Source: a virus. Taken from it: a DNA stretch of 29,249 nt. The position numbers were made by a program, and so were the translations under genes. The number at the start of each line of letters is the position of its first letter. Positions within the stretch are counted from its first letter, which is position 1. Under the pieces are notes generated by a model. The model had not been told where the DNA came from and did not search any database. It worked only from the letters and a program-made list of their open reading frames with translations. The stretch spans positions 1-29,249 of the IMG/VR virus record IMGVR_UViG_3300034021_001435. One strand, written 5' to 3'. Below are positions 17,049 through 23,756 of the stretch, one piece after another.

Positions 17049-18020
17049 TTACCAAGTACTTTTTTCCATACCAATAGTATTCCTAACATCTACATGAGTA
17101 AAATTATTTTTCATATAAAGTCCTATACCACCTTGATGAAAACTATTTACAAAATCAAAAACTTCTTTTGGAGAAACTCCCGATATTGTAATATCGGCTG
17201 CATTTCCATACATGTGTTGTGAATTTTGTGCAACGCCTTTACGCCCTTTTTTACGAAGTCCCGCATTATAAGCTGGTGTTCTATAACCTGAATTGATTTT
17301 TACAGGTTTTCCAAAATGTGTTCTAATTTTTTCAAGTAATTCTACTAAAAAAGGATTAATGAGTACTGGTTCAGAATTATCTCTACAAGCAAAATCAGAA
17401 ACTTTAAAATTTGGTGATACATTCTTATCACCATCTTTTGTTCTGCTGAAATGAACTGATACCGCAGCATATTTCTCAGTTTCTTGTGATGGAAAATCCA
17501 CTCCTCTTTTTACACCCTCTCCTCGCTTTACAGATGGAGTTGGGAATGTTATAGAACTTGGCATTGTGGTTGGAACAATATTTTTCTGTTCCTTATCTTT
17601 TGGTTTCTCTTTTGATTGAGGTTCTTCTTTTTCTTCAAATTCTAAAAGAAATCGGATAAAACTATTGGGTACAGAACTTGTAACTTCTATTGTTAAATTA
17701 AAATCTTTAATCATTAATTTAACAGCATCTAAAGTTTGAGAATCAAGTACACCATCAGGTAAATGATTTTTTAAGTAATCATAAGAAATAAGTATAGCTT
17801 GTAAAACAGATACATCTTGATTTTTATCAGAAAGATTCAGAGTCTTATTACCATTTATTACATCATCGGAAAAATAAGTACTGACTATATCTTTAACTAA
17901 TTCTTCTTTTTTATTCTTGTCTGTTTCAGATTGAATTAATCGTATAGCTTCTTCTGCATTTTGAATTTTAACTTCATTCAAAACGAAATCTGAAAATTTT
18001 AATATAAATTTGTTACTCAT
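17049..18020 (-). CDS. Tagged M15A-like D,D-/D-Ala peptidase with peptidoglycan-binding-like domain
   Basis: This 323-residue cell-wall peptidase has an N-terminal tag MSNKFILKFSDFVLNE (L14-N15-E16, then Val). Residues 21-127 hold a domain shared with the next gene (YFSDDVINGNKTLNLSDKNQ, D-V-S-V-L-Q-A-I-L) that resembles PG_binding_1. A Lys/Glu/Pro linker (129-150) follows. The C-terminal zinc-peptidase domain resembles Peptidase_M15_3: NFKVSDFACRD (204-214), KINSGYRTPAYNAGL (241-255), SQHMYGNAADI (267-277) and THVDVR (308-313). Likely zinc ligands are His269, Asp276 and His309. Such enzymes cut peptide cross-links of peptidoglycan. The tag suggests packaging inside the head, unlike an ordinary endolysin, so I favour a role in entry. 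A lysis role remains possible. Confidence 0.9.
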   Translation of the reverse strand: MSNKFILKFSDFVLNEVKIQNAEEAIRLIQSETDKNKKEELVKDIVSTYFSDDVINGNKTLNLSDKNQDVSVLQAILISYDYLKNHLPDGVLDSQTLDAVKLMIKDFNLTIEVTSSVPNSFIRFLLEFEEKEEPQSKEKPKDKEQKNIVPTTMPSSITFPTPSVKRGEGVKRGVDFPSQETEKYAAVSVHFSRTKDGDKNVSPNFKVSDFACRDNSEPVLINPFLVELLEKIRTHFGKPVKINSGYRTPAYNAGLRKKGRKGVAQNSQHMYGNAADITISGVSPKEVFDFVNSFHQGGIGLYMKNNFTHVDVRNTIGMEKSTW

Positions 18021-18055
18021 ACAATTTCATATAATTATTTTAGCATAACAATTTA

Positions 18056-19018
18056 TCAGACAATATATTGTGCAGCTTGAGGATTTTTAAGTTCAAAATG
18101 CATACCATCTTTACGATTCTTATAATGACCTCCCCAAAAGAATCCCCATTTAAGTGCAGATGGAACAAGTTCTCTCAATGATCCCTTTTCTCCAATAGCA
18201 GGTGGCGTTTGATACAGACCATTGTATTTTGTATTAATGTCAAATGCAACACCAAAAGCATGATTACTTAAAGTTGTTTTACTACCTCTTATAAATCTTG
18301 GGTTATACAAACCATTGAATGTTATAATTCTTGATAATAGTCCTAAATTTTCCCATTCTTGCCACAATCCAATAATTTGACGAGCAGCAAGTTTATGACA
18401 TCTTTGTTGAGTTGAACGAGGATGTTGTATTTTAGCAAGTTGAGGTATAGTAATAGTGATTATATTATCTCTTTCAAAATTATTTGTGATAATTATACCA
18501 TCACCTGAACCTTTGGGCTTATACTCAATCGGTCCGTATATTTTTTGAGCTTCTGATTGTGATAAGTAAGTTAATTGATCAGGTTTAGGTGGCCAATTAT
18601 ATTTATCTTCATATGCTTCTTTAGGTAAATTTGAAGGATTATATTTTATCGTTTTTGCAACATCTGTTTGAACTTTATATGTAGTAAATAAGTCAATGAT
18701 ACTTTTACCAACTGGTTGATTTACATCTACACTAACACCAAAAGTTTGAGCAAATGATTTCAGACCATTCATTGTTACCTGATCTAATTTCCCTGTCATA
18801 TCATTGTTTTTAAGGAAACTTAATCCAACAAGAATAGTTTGTAGAGTTTTTACATCTTGACTTTCTTCGTTTAAATTCATTGACAAAGAGCCAGATAACA
18901 ATTCATCAGAAAAATATTCTTTACTTACATATTGAACAATAGATTTAGTATCCTCGCTTTTTTTTGAATTGCGAAGTGCTTCAATAATCTGTTTTGGAGT
19001 TTCTAATTGAATTTGCAT
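18056..19018 (-). CDS. M15C-like peptidoglycan endopeptidase, paralogous N-domain, lacking the tag
   Basis: This 320-residue protein has an N-terminal part (residues 3-110) paralogous to residues 19-127 of the downstream peptidase: YFSDELL...LNEESQDVKTLQTILV aligns with YFSDDVI...LSDKNQDVSVLQAILI. The catalytic half differs. It has the M15C / L-Ala-D-Glu endopeptidase pattern: FNGLYNPRFIRG (234-245), LSNHAFGVAFDI (250-261) and DGMHFEL (304-310), with probable zinc ligands His253, Asp260 and His307. Alignment shows that Met1 falls at the residue just after the paralog's L-N-E cleavage site, so this copy has a body but no leader. The upstream stop lies two bases before its ATG, which excludes a longer form from this frame. 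It may be a soluble lysin or a partner of the tagged paralog. Confidence 0.9.
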   Translation of the reverse strand: MQIQLETPKQIIEALRNSKKSEDTKSIVQYVSKEYFSDELLSGSLSMNLNEESQDVKTLQTILVGLSFLKNNDMTGKLDQVTMNGLKSFAQTFGVSVDVNQPVGKSIIDLFTTYKVQTDVAKTIKYNPSNLPKEAYEDKYNWPPKPDQLTYLSQSEAQKIYGPIEYKPKGSGDGIIITNNFERDNIITITIPQLAKIQHPRSTQQRCHKLAARQIIGLWQEWENLGLLSRIITFNGLYNPRFIRGSKTTLSNHAFGVAFDINTKYNGLYQTPPAIGEKGSLRELVPSALKWGFFWGGHYKNRKDGMHFELKNPQAAQYIV

Positions 19019-19020
19019 TA

Positions 19021-20922
19021 TTACCTATTTTCTTTTAAAATATCTAATAACATTTTTGCGTAATTATCAAAAATAACTTTAAGATAAAAAGTAACTGCTT
19101 CTGATGTTTTACTCATAAAGAAATATTCGTTGGGTTTATCTTTATATGGTATAAATACTTTATTTAATAATTGATTTTTGAAAACATCATCAGGGCTTTC
19201 AATTAAATCCATAATGAGCAATGAGTTTCCTTCAATTATTTGTTTTTTATTTGAAGTTTTTAATACCTCCATCAATTCTTTTTGAATCTCATTAGGATTT
19301 GTAATAATTTGTTCAATTATTGTGGATTGTTCAAATAATTCTTTAAGGAAATTACTGCTATTATATTGACGACCTGCATCTCCCTTTGGTCCTCTTTTTT
19401 GTTCATCTTCTACATTAACAATTAAATCAGATTTAGGTTGAACAGATTTTTGTTCAGGTTCTGTTATTTCTTTAGGTGGTATCGCTTCTTTGGATGATGC
19501 TATTCCTTTGGAAGCATCTTCAACTTCAGATTTATTGCGATTCTCCATATAAAAATTAAAGAATGAATCTAATATTTTATTGCTATTGTTTATTATAGTA
19601 CTCAATTCAAGACCAAGTGAGTATCCATCCTCACTTTCCATAAAGTAATAAAAATCATCTCTCTTTTCAGATTTCTTAATGAGTTTGTTAACTAATTCAT
19701 TTCTTTCAATAACATCTGAACCATCAATAATTGCTTCATCAAGAAGTTTAATAATAAAATTAGAAATAATCCTTCTTGATTCATCATACGAGGATCTTGA
19801 TAAAGGCCCATACACTCTTGTCAATTCAGGTTTTACTGATTGAGCATTTTTGGGCTTGTCTTTCATAAGTCTTATAATTGCTTCTGTTGTTTCTTTGACT
19901 ATTTCTTCCTTTCTCTTTTGATTTTCTTCATCTGTAATCTCGTAAGGAATATCCACATTGATTATTATCTCATCAGATTTAGAAGTCTTTGTTGTTGGGG
20001 TTTCAGTCGTTGGAGTTTCTACAACATCGGTTGAAACATCTGAATCAACAGGCATTTCTTCTTTCGGTAGTTCAGTAGATAGTTCTTTCTCAATCTCTTT
20101 TGATGAATCAATCGCTTGATTTATTTCTTCGGGAGACATACTTTTTATTTCAGTTTCCCATGAATTCAATAATTGAATACGATTAAATGGTGGATTACCA
20201 AATACTACAACTGGACCCTCAATTCCAGAAACAGATATTTCAACAACATCCGCATTTTCAAATTTTTTACTTTTGAAAAGTTTTGAAAGTGTTTTTACAG
20301 GTATTTGTATATTTCTTGAAAGACTTGATAAAAATATTAAACCAGGTGTATCTGATGTTTTATCAAAATCAAAATAAGGGTATTTAACCAAAAATCGTGT
20401 CACTTGTACATAGGCATTATCCATATTAGATTCTACCGAATCTGCATCTGAATCACCGCTCAAATAATCAATGAAATCTGAAAATATAGATTCATTAAAT
20501 AATCCTCCAGTTTTTCTCTTTCTTTTTGTTCTATAAGAACCATAACCATAATCTTGAAGATGACTTGAGAAAGCATTCAAATTGTAGTTTTGAGTGTACT
20601 TACCATATTCTTTACCAATTTTTTCAGATGGCAGAACAACTAAAACATCTCCACTCCAAACTTTTGAAGATATTCTTGTAATTTTAAGATTTTCAATGTT
20701 CATCTCTCTAATTACTTTCTTCAATTGCTTTTCACTCGCAACAATAGTTTGTGAAAGTTTTTCTAATGGACATAAACCAGGAAGACCTGTGCTTATTTCA
20801 TATCCATATTGCTGATTATTTTTTAAGAATATTTGAATTCTCTCAAGAGTTTTCTTGTATTCCTTATTCTTTCTATCTTTCAAAAAGTCTAAAAAGGATT
20901 CATGTACATTAGAATATTTCAT
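19021..20922 (-). CDS. Large hypothetical protein with two internal duplications
   Basis: This 633-residue protein contains two pairs of internal repeats. Repeat A is at about 27-98 (YEISTGLPGLCPLEKLSQTI, with LKITRIS and GDVLVVLPS) and about 172-243 (FDKTSDTPGLIFLSSLSRNI, with VVEISVS and GPVVVFGNP). Repeat B is at about 314-462 (KSDEIIINV, then NELVNKLIKK, DDFYYFMES, FFNFYMENRN) and about 496-632 (KSDLIVNV, then NQLLNKVF, NEYFFMSK, MLLDILKENR). Acidic Thr/Pro/Glu-rich linkers separate them. Repeat A has a helix pattern that could be winged-helix-like, a weak impression. The N-terminus lacks a clean early hydrophobic-X-Glu site, but LFNES at 141-145 follows a Lys/Arg cluster and resembles one. 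It is the second gene of the unit beginning at 21396. Function not recognised. Confidence 0.83.
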   Translation of the reverse strand: MKYSNVHESFLDFLKDRKNKEYKKTLERIQIFLKNNQQYGYEISTGLPGLCPLEKLSQTIVASEKQLKKVIREMNIENLKITRISSKVWSGDVLVVLPSEKIGKEYGKYTQNYNLNAFSSHLQDYGYGSYRTKRKRKTGGLFNESIFSDFIDYLSGDSDADSVESNMDNAYVQVTRFLVKYPYFDFDKTSDTPGLIFLSSLSRNIQIPVKTLSKLFKSKKFENADVVEISVSGIEGPVVVFGNPPFNRIQLLNSWETEIKSMSPEEINQAIDSSKEIEKELSTELPKEEMPVDSDVSTDVVETPTTETPTTKTSKSDEIIINVDIPYEITDEENQKRKEEIVKETTEAIIRLMKDKPKNAQSVKPELTRVYGPLSRSSYDESRRIISNFIIKLLDEAIIDGSDVIERNELVNKLIKKSEKRDDFYYFMESEDGYSLGLELSTIINNSNKILDSFFNFYMENRNKSEVEDASKGIASSKEAIPPKEITEPEQKSVQPKSDLIVNVEDEQKRGPKGDAGRQYNSSNFLKELFEQSTIIEQIITNPNEIQKELMEVLKTSNKKQIIEGNSLLIMDLIESPDDVFKNQLLNKVFIPYKDKPNEYFFMSKTSEAVTFYLKVIFDNYAKMLLDILKENR

Positions 20923-20931
20923 AGATTAAAA

Positions 20932-21396
20932 TTATATTTCTTCGTGGCTAACAATAGCGAATTTAGATTCTCCAACTTCTTCAATAGGCATATTCTCTTC
21001 ATTACTGATGAATCGAATTGAACTATCTTGCAATGTATATTTTCCAGCAGGGAATGAATTGTTCAAGTTGTTTTTGGTTGTATAACGAATAAGAACTTCA
21101 ATTTCTTTAGCATTTTGTTTTCCTACAAGATTAGAAACAACTAAATTTATTTGTGCATATTCAATAGCAGGTCCAAAAATACCTAATGAAGCACCTGATA
21201 AAGGATTTGATGTGAATGTTTGACTATCTCCATAATCTCTATGTAGAGAAAGAATTTCCAACTTTACTTTATAGGGTTTCAAAACAACACTATTAAGATG
21301 TTTTTTGATTGTTTCTAAATCATCTTTCAATGGTTCGCCAGAAATCATCTTTGCTTCATTGACTTTCGTTTTTTTGTATTCTTCAAAAATTTTCAT
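20932..21396 (-). CDS. Tagged hypothetical protein just downstream of the portal gene
   Basis: This 154-residue protein begins MKIFEEYKKTKVNEAKM, with V12-N13-E14 followed by Ala as candidate prohead-protease site. This is very close in design to the T4 internal protein leader. The body is beta-rich and polar (YKVKLEILSLHRD, IEYAQINLVVSNLVG, EIEVLIRYTT, GKYTLQDSSIRFIS), without membrane segments or known motifs. It is the first tagged gene after the portal, and heads a unit behind the element at 21424-21431. In T4 the position after gene 20 holds prohead core genes 67 and 68, so a core or internal-protein role fits by synteny, but I see no sequence match to them. Confidence 0.8.
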   Translation of the reverse strand: MKIFEEYKKTKVNEAKMISGEPLKDDLETIKKHLNSVVLKPYKVKLEILSLHRDYGDSQTFTSNPLSGASLGIFGPAIEYAQINLVVSNLVGKQNAKEIEVLIRYTTKNNLNNSFPAGKYTLQDSSIRFISNEENMPIEEVGESKFAIVSHEEI

Positions 21397-21423
21397 AAAA
21401 TTGATTCTAATTTTTAGATAATC

Positions 21424-21431
21424 TATATATC
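21424..21431 (-). promoter_or_regulatory. Putative late promoter element GATATATAG
   Basis: The minus strand reads TTTGATATATAGATTATC, 27 bases before the ATG at 21396. It directly abuts the T-run of the terminator at 21432-21458. The flanks (TTTGATATATAGAT) are identical to those of the plus-strand copy at 25477. Confidence 0.65.
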
Positions 21432-21458
21432 AAAAAAACCCCAGACAATTCTGAGGTT
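21432..21458 (-). terminator. Rho-independent terminator after the portal gene
   Basis: In minus-strand RNA sense, AACCTCAG pairs with CTGGGGTT (eight pairs, one G-U) around a six-base loop and is followed by seven T. It starts 15 bases past the portal stop codon. The T-run touches the next unit's promoter element. Confidence 0.8.
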
Positions 21459-21472
21459 ATTTTGATTTATTT

Positions 21473-23113
21473 TTATACTTGTGGTTGTCCACTATCTTCA
21501 CCGCCACCTTCTTCACTTGAAACTTCTTCATCACCAGGCTTATCCCCTGCTTTCTTTTCCTTTTCTTTAATCATAGACCTATTTTCTTGTAATTCTTCTC
21601 TTGTCAAATTCAAGAAGTTTTCCATAGCATAATCCAAGTCAAAATAAGAATCTTCCTTTGTTTTAGGAATATTAAGAAGTTCATTAATCGCAGCAATTCG
21701 TTTTTGCATAATTTCAACTTTTCTTTGAGTTTCAAAGCTATTATCACGATTAAATTTGATACCAATACTAGATTTAAAAAGGTGATCTCCGTGAAATTCT
21801 GGGAATTTCATCAAAATTTGCAAAAGAAGAGGCTTTAACATAATTTCTTGAAAACCAGAACGCAATCTATTTACGAAATTATGAAAACGAATTTCATCTC
21901 TTTGAATACCTTCTGCTGATAAAGATAGAGCAGAACCACCTTCAGCAAAACGACTCATAGGAATTTTAGATGCTCTTCTTAATTTAGATTCAAAGTATTT
22001 CAAGAAATCTGTACTTGATAAATCAAGAGTTTGACCTGCAATAACCTCAACATTCGGAGAATTTCCATCTTTTGACGGAAACATAAAATGTTTAAAGAAT
22101 GGTATAGATGGTCTGCCGTTTACACTTAAAGTTCCATCTGCATCATTAAAGAATATTTCTTCTTTATAGTTATTCAAAATTTCAGAAAGTTCTTGTTTTG
22201 CTTTTTGAGGAGAATTACTACCGATTGGAATAGTCATTTTCAATCGCATCTGAGCATACATAATATGCCACATAACTTTTGAGTTCTCAATCAAACGGAG
22301 CAAATTCAAAGGTCTAACCAAACGCTCTACATAACTTACACGATCCATTTGCATATTTTGAGCATATGCAATATAAATAACAGTAGAATCATAGATTATC
22401 CTTTCCATATCATTACCTATCTTTTGAATCCATACTATGTATTCTTCACCATCATCACCTACCATTGTTGATAATTGCAATGTAGCTGGATCAAGTTTAT
22501 TAAGAGCTATTACTTCTTTTCCATCTTCATCAGTAACAATTTCAAATGCCAAAAATCCATCTACAAGATATTGTCTAAAAAGATTCCACGCTTTTGTGTT
22601 ATTATTGAATTCAAATTTTACATAAAGTTTTTTGAACTCTTCATGAATAGTGTCAACTATTTCTTCTTTCTTTTCTTCATTTAAGAATGATTCCAGTCCT
22701 TTTGTATCTGGATAACAAAACCAATTTTTTTCATCATAAACAATAGCTTCATCTGAAATTGTATCTAAAATTTCTACGATTTCATCATTAAGCGAAAATG
22801 AACGAAGAAAATCTCTCTTGGTAATATAATTTGAATCATAAACAGCTAACGCTTTTAATCCACCAATATCTTGAATAGCCATAGCAGAAAGCAATCGCTG
22901 ATCCCATTGAGCCGATGTATAACCACCATACACAGAATGTCCAAGTGGTCCAGCACTACCTTGTGAAGTTTCTGTTTCACCAGCACCCTGCCTTCTTTGT
23001 ATAATTAAATCATCATAATACATTCCAAATGATGACAATTTTCTTACATTGTCTGCTGGTCCTGATGTGAAACCATAAGTTTTGGCTCCGTCTTTTGATA
23101 CAAATCCTGCCAT
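21473..23113 (-). CDS. Portal vertex protein, T4 gp20 family
   Basis: This 546-residue protein fits T4 gp20 (524 residues), the dodecameric portal through which DNA enters and leaves the head. Family-like segments in order include the RLVRPLNLLRLIENSKVMWH helix (about 265-284), the following KMTIPIGSNSPQKAKQELSE region, and GQTLDLSSTDFLKYFESKLR with RASKIPMSRF, equivalent to the T4 stretch ending in an N-V-P-x-S-R-type motif. The RDEIRFHNFVNRLRSGFQEI segment matches the R-D-E-I-K-F helix of gp20, followed by LKPLLLQILMKFPE. The C-terminus is a Lys/Glu/Gly-rich tail. It starts MAGFVSKDG, without a packaging leader, as expected for a structural vertex protein. It is the last gene before the terminator at 21432-21458. 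Confidence 0.93.
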   Translation of the reverse strand: MAGFVSKDGAKTYGFTSGPADNVRKLSSFGMYYDDLIIQRRQGAGETETSQGSAGPLGHSVYGGYTSAQWDQRLLSAMAIQDIGGLKALAVYDSNYITKRDFLRSFSLNDEIVEILDTISDEAIVYDEKNWFCYPDTKGLESFLNEEKKEEIVDTIHEEFKKLYVKFEFNNNTKAWNLFRQYLVDGFLAFEIVTDEDGKEVIALNKLDPATLQLSTMVGDDGEEYIVWIQKIGNDMERIIYDSTVIYIAYAQNMQMDRVSYVERLVRPLNLLRLIENSKVMWHIMYAQMRLKMTIPIGSNSPQKAKQELSEILNNYKEEIFFNDADGTLSVNGRPSIPFFKHFMFPSKDGNSPNVEVIAGQTLDLSSTDFLKYFESKLRRASKIPMSRFAEGGSALSLSAEGIQRDEIRFHNFVNRLRSGFQEIMLKPLLLQILMKFPEFHGDHLFKSSIGIKFNRDNSFETQRKVEIMQKRIAAINELLNIPKTKEDSYFDLDYAMENFLNLTREELQENRSMIKEKEKKAGDKPGDEEVSSEEGGGEDSGQPQV

Positions 23114-23131
23114 ATTATTCTCTTTTATTTA

Positions 23132-23743
23132 TCAAAGTGATTGAATTTCTGAAATACTTTTATTTCCCAAAATTCCAAATGGAACTAACAATGGCAACCA
23201 TTTCCAATCTTCATAATCTATTGGAATAACACTTCCCATTCTTAGTTTAGACCAAATATAAGATTCTCGTGTTTTTGTAACATTCAATCCCATATTTCCT
23301 ATATATCCTTTTACAAATTCATTCAATCCTTCCATTGAAAATTGAGATAAATCTGATTTCTCTAATCTGGTTTTATTTTCATCAATATATCTTTGATAAA
23401 AATTATTTATAGCATCTATGAACATTGCTCTATTAGAAGAATTCCAATAATTTAGATTCAAACCAAAGAGCATCATATCAACATTTTTATAAGGCACGGC
23501 TTCCAAATGAAAAACTATTGGATATACATCATAATATCCTTTTTTAGGAACTGATTTATTATCGTTTATTGCAAAATAAATCTTACCTTTAGGAATAGAA
23601 CTCGCTTGAGTATAAATTCTTTCTTTAAGAGGTCTTGTTTGCATAAAATACTTTTGTCTAAACCATTCCTGCAATTCTTCTCCTAATTCCTTACGAGCTT
23701 CAATTAAACCTTTCTTTAATGTTGTTATTGCTTCTGTATTCAT
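23132..23743 (-). CDS. Conserved-looking hypothetical protein of the head/neck cluster
   Basis: This 203-residue protein has a helical, charged N-terminus (residues 1-50). The central segment YDVYPIVFHLEAVPYKN is followed by MLFGLNLNYWNSSNRAMFID. That pattern (Y-P-h-h-F-x-h-E, then F-G-h-N-L-N/H-Y) reminds me of proteins in large T4-like phage structural clusters, but I cannot attach a gene number. The C-terminus is Trp-rich and hydrophobic (DYEDWKWLPLLVPFGILGN). It lies 18 bases upstream of the portal gene and 13 bases downstream of the glycosyltransferase gene, in one unit with the gp4-like nuclease. A head or neck assembly role is suggested by position only. Confidence 0.78.
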   Translation of the reverse strand: MNTEAITTLKKGLIEARKELGEELQEWFRQKYFMQTRPLKERIYTQASSIPKGKIYFAINDNKSVPKKGYYDVYPIVFHLEAVPYKNVDMMLFGLNLNYWNSSNRAMFIDAINNFYQRYIDENKTRLEKSDLSQFSMEGLNEFVKGYIGNMGLNVTKTRESYIWSKLRMGSVIPIDYEDWKWLPLLVPFGILGNKSISEIQSL

Positions 23744-23756
23744 AGATTTTTTACAA

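Larger units (their letters stand above)
444..21396 (-). other. Block of genes with capsid-targeting-like leaders
   Basis: Seventeen consecutive minus-strand genes, with one small plus-strand insertion, fill this region. Candidate cleavage triplets by residue number are: 246-aa LFE 9-11; 152-aa LNE 17-19; 646-aa LFE 6-8; 567-aa IFE 7-9; 427-aa INE 13-15; 417-aa LNE 14-16; 445-aa LNE 13-15; 298-aa LNE 31-33; 494-aa INE 15-17; 98-aa MNE 12-14; 457-aa LNE 28-30; 676-aa LNE 12-14; 406-aa ILE 36-38; 323-aa LNE 14-16; 154-aa VNE 12-14. The 320-aa peptidase has none, and the 633-aa protein has only an internal FNE. Genes upstream of 21473 lack the leader. Packaging is inferred from T4 internal proteins. 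Confidence 0.75.
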
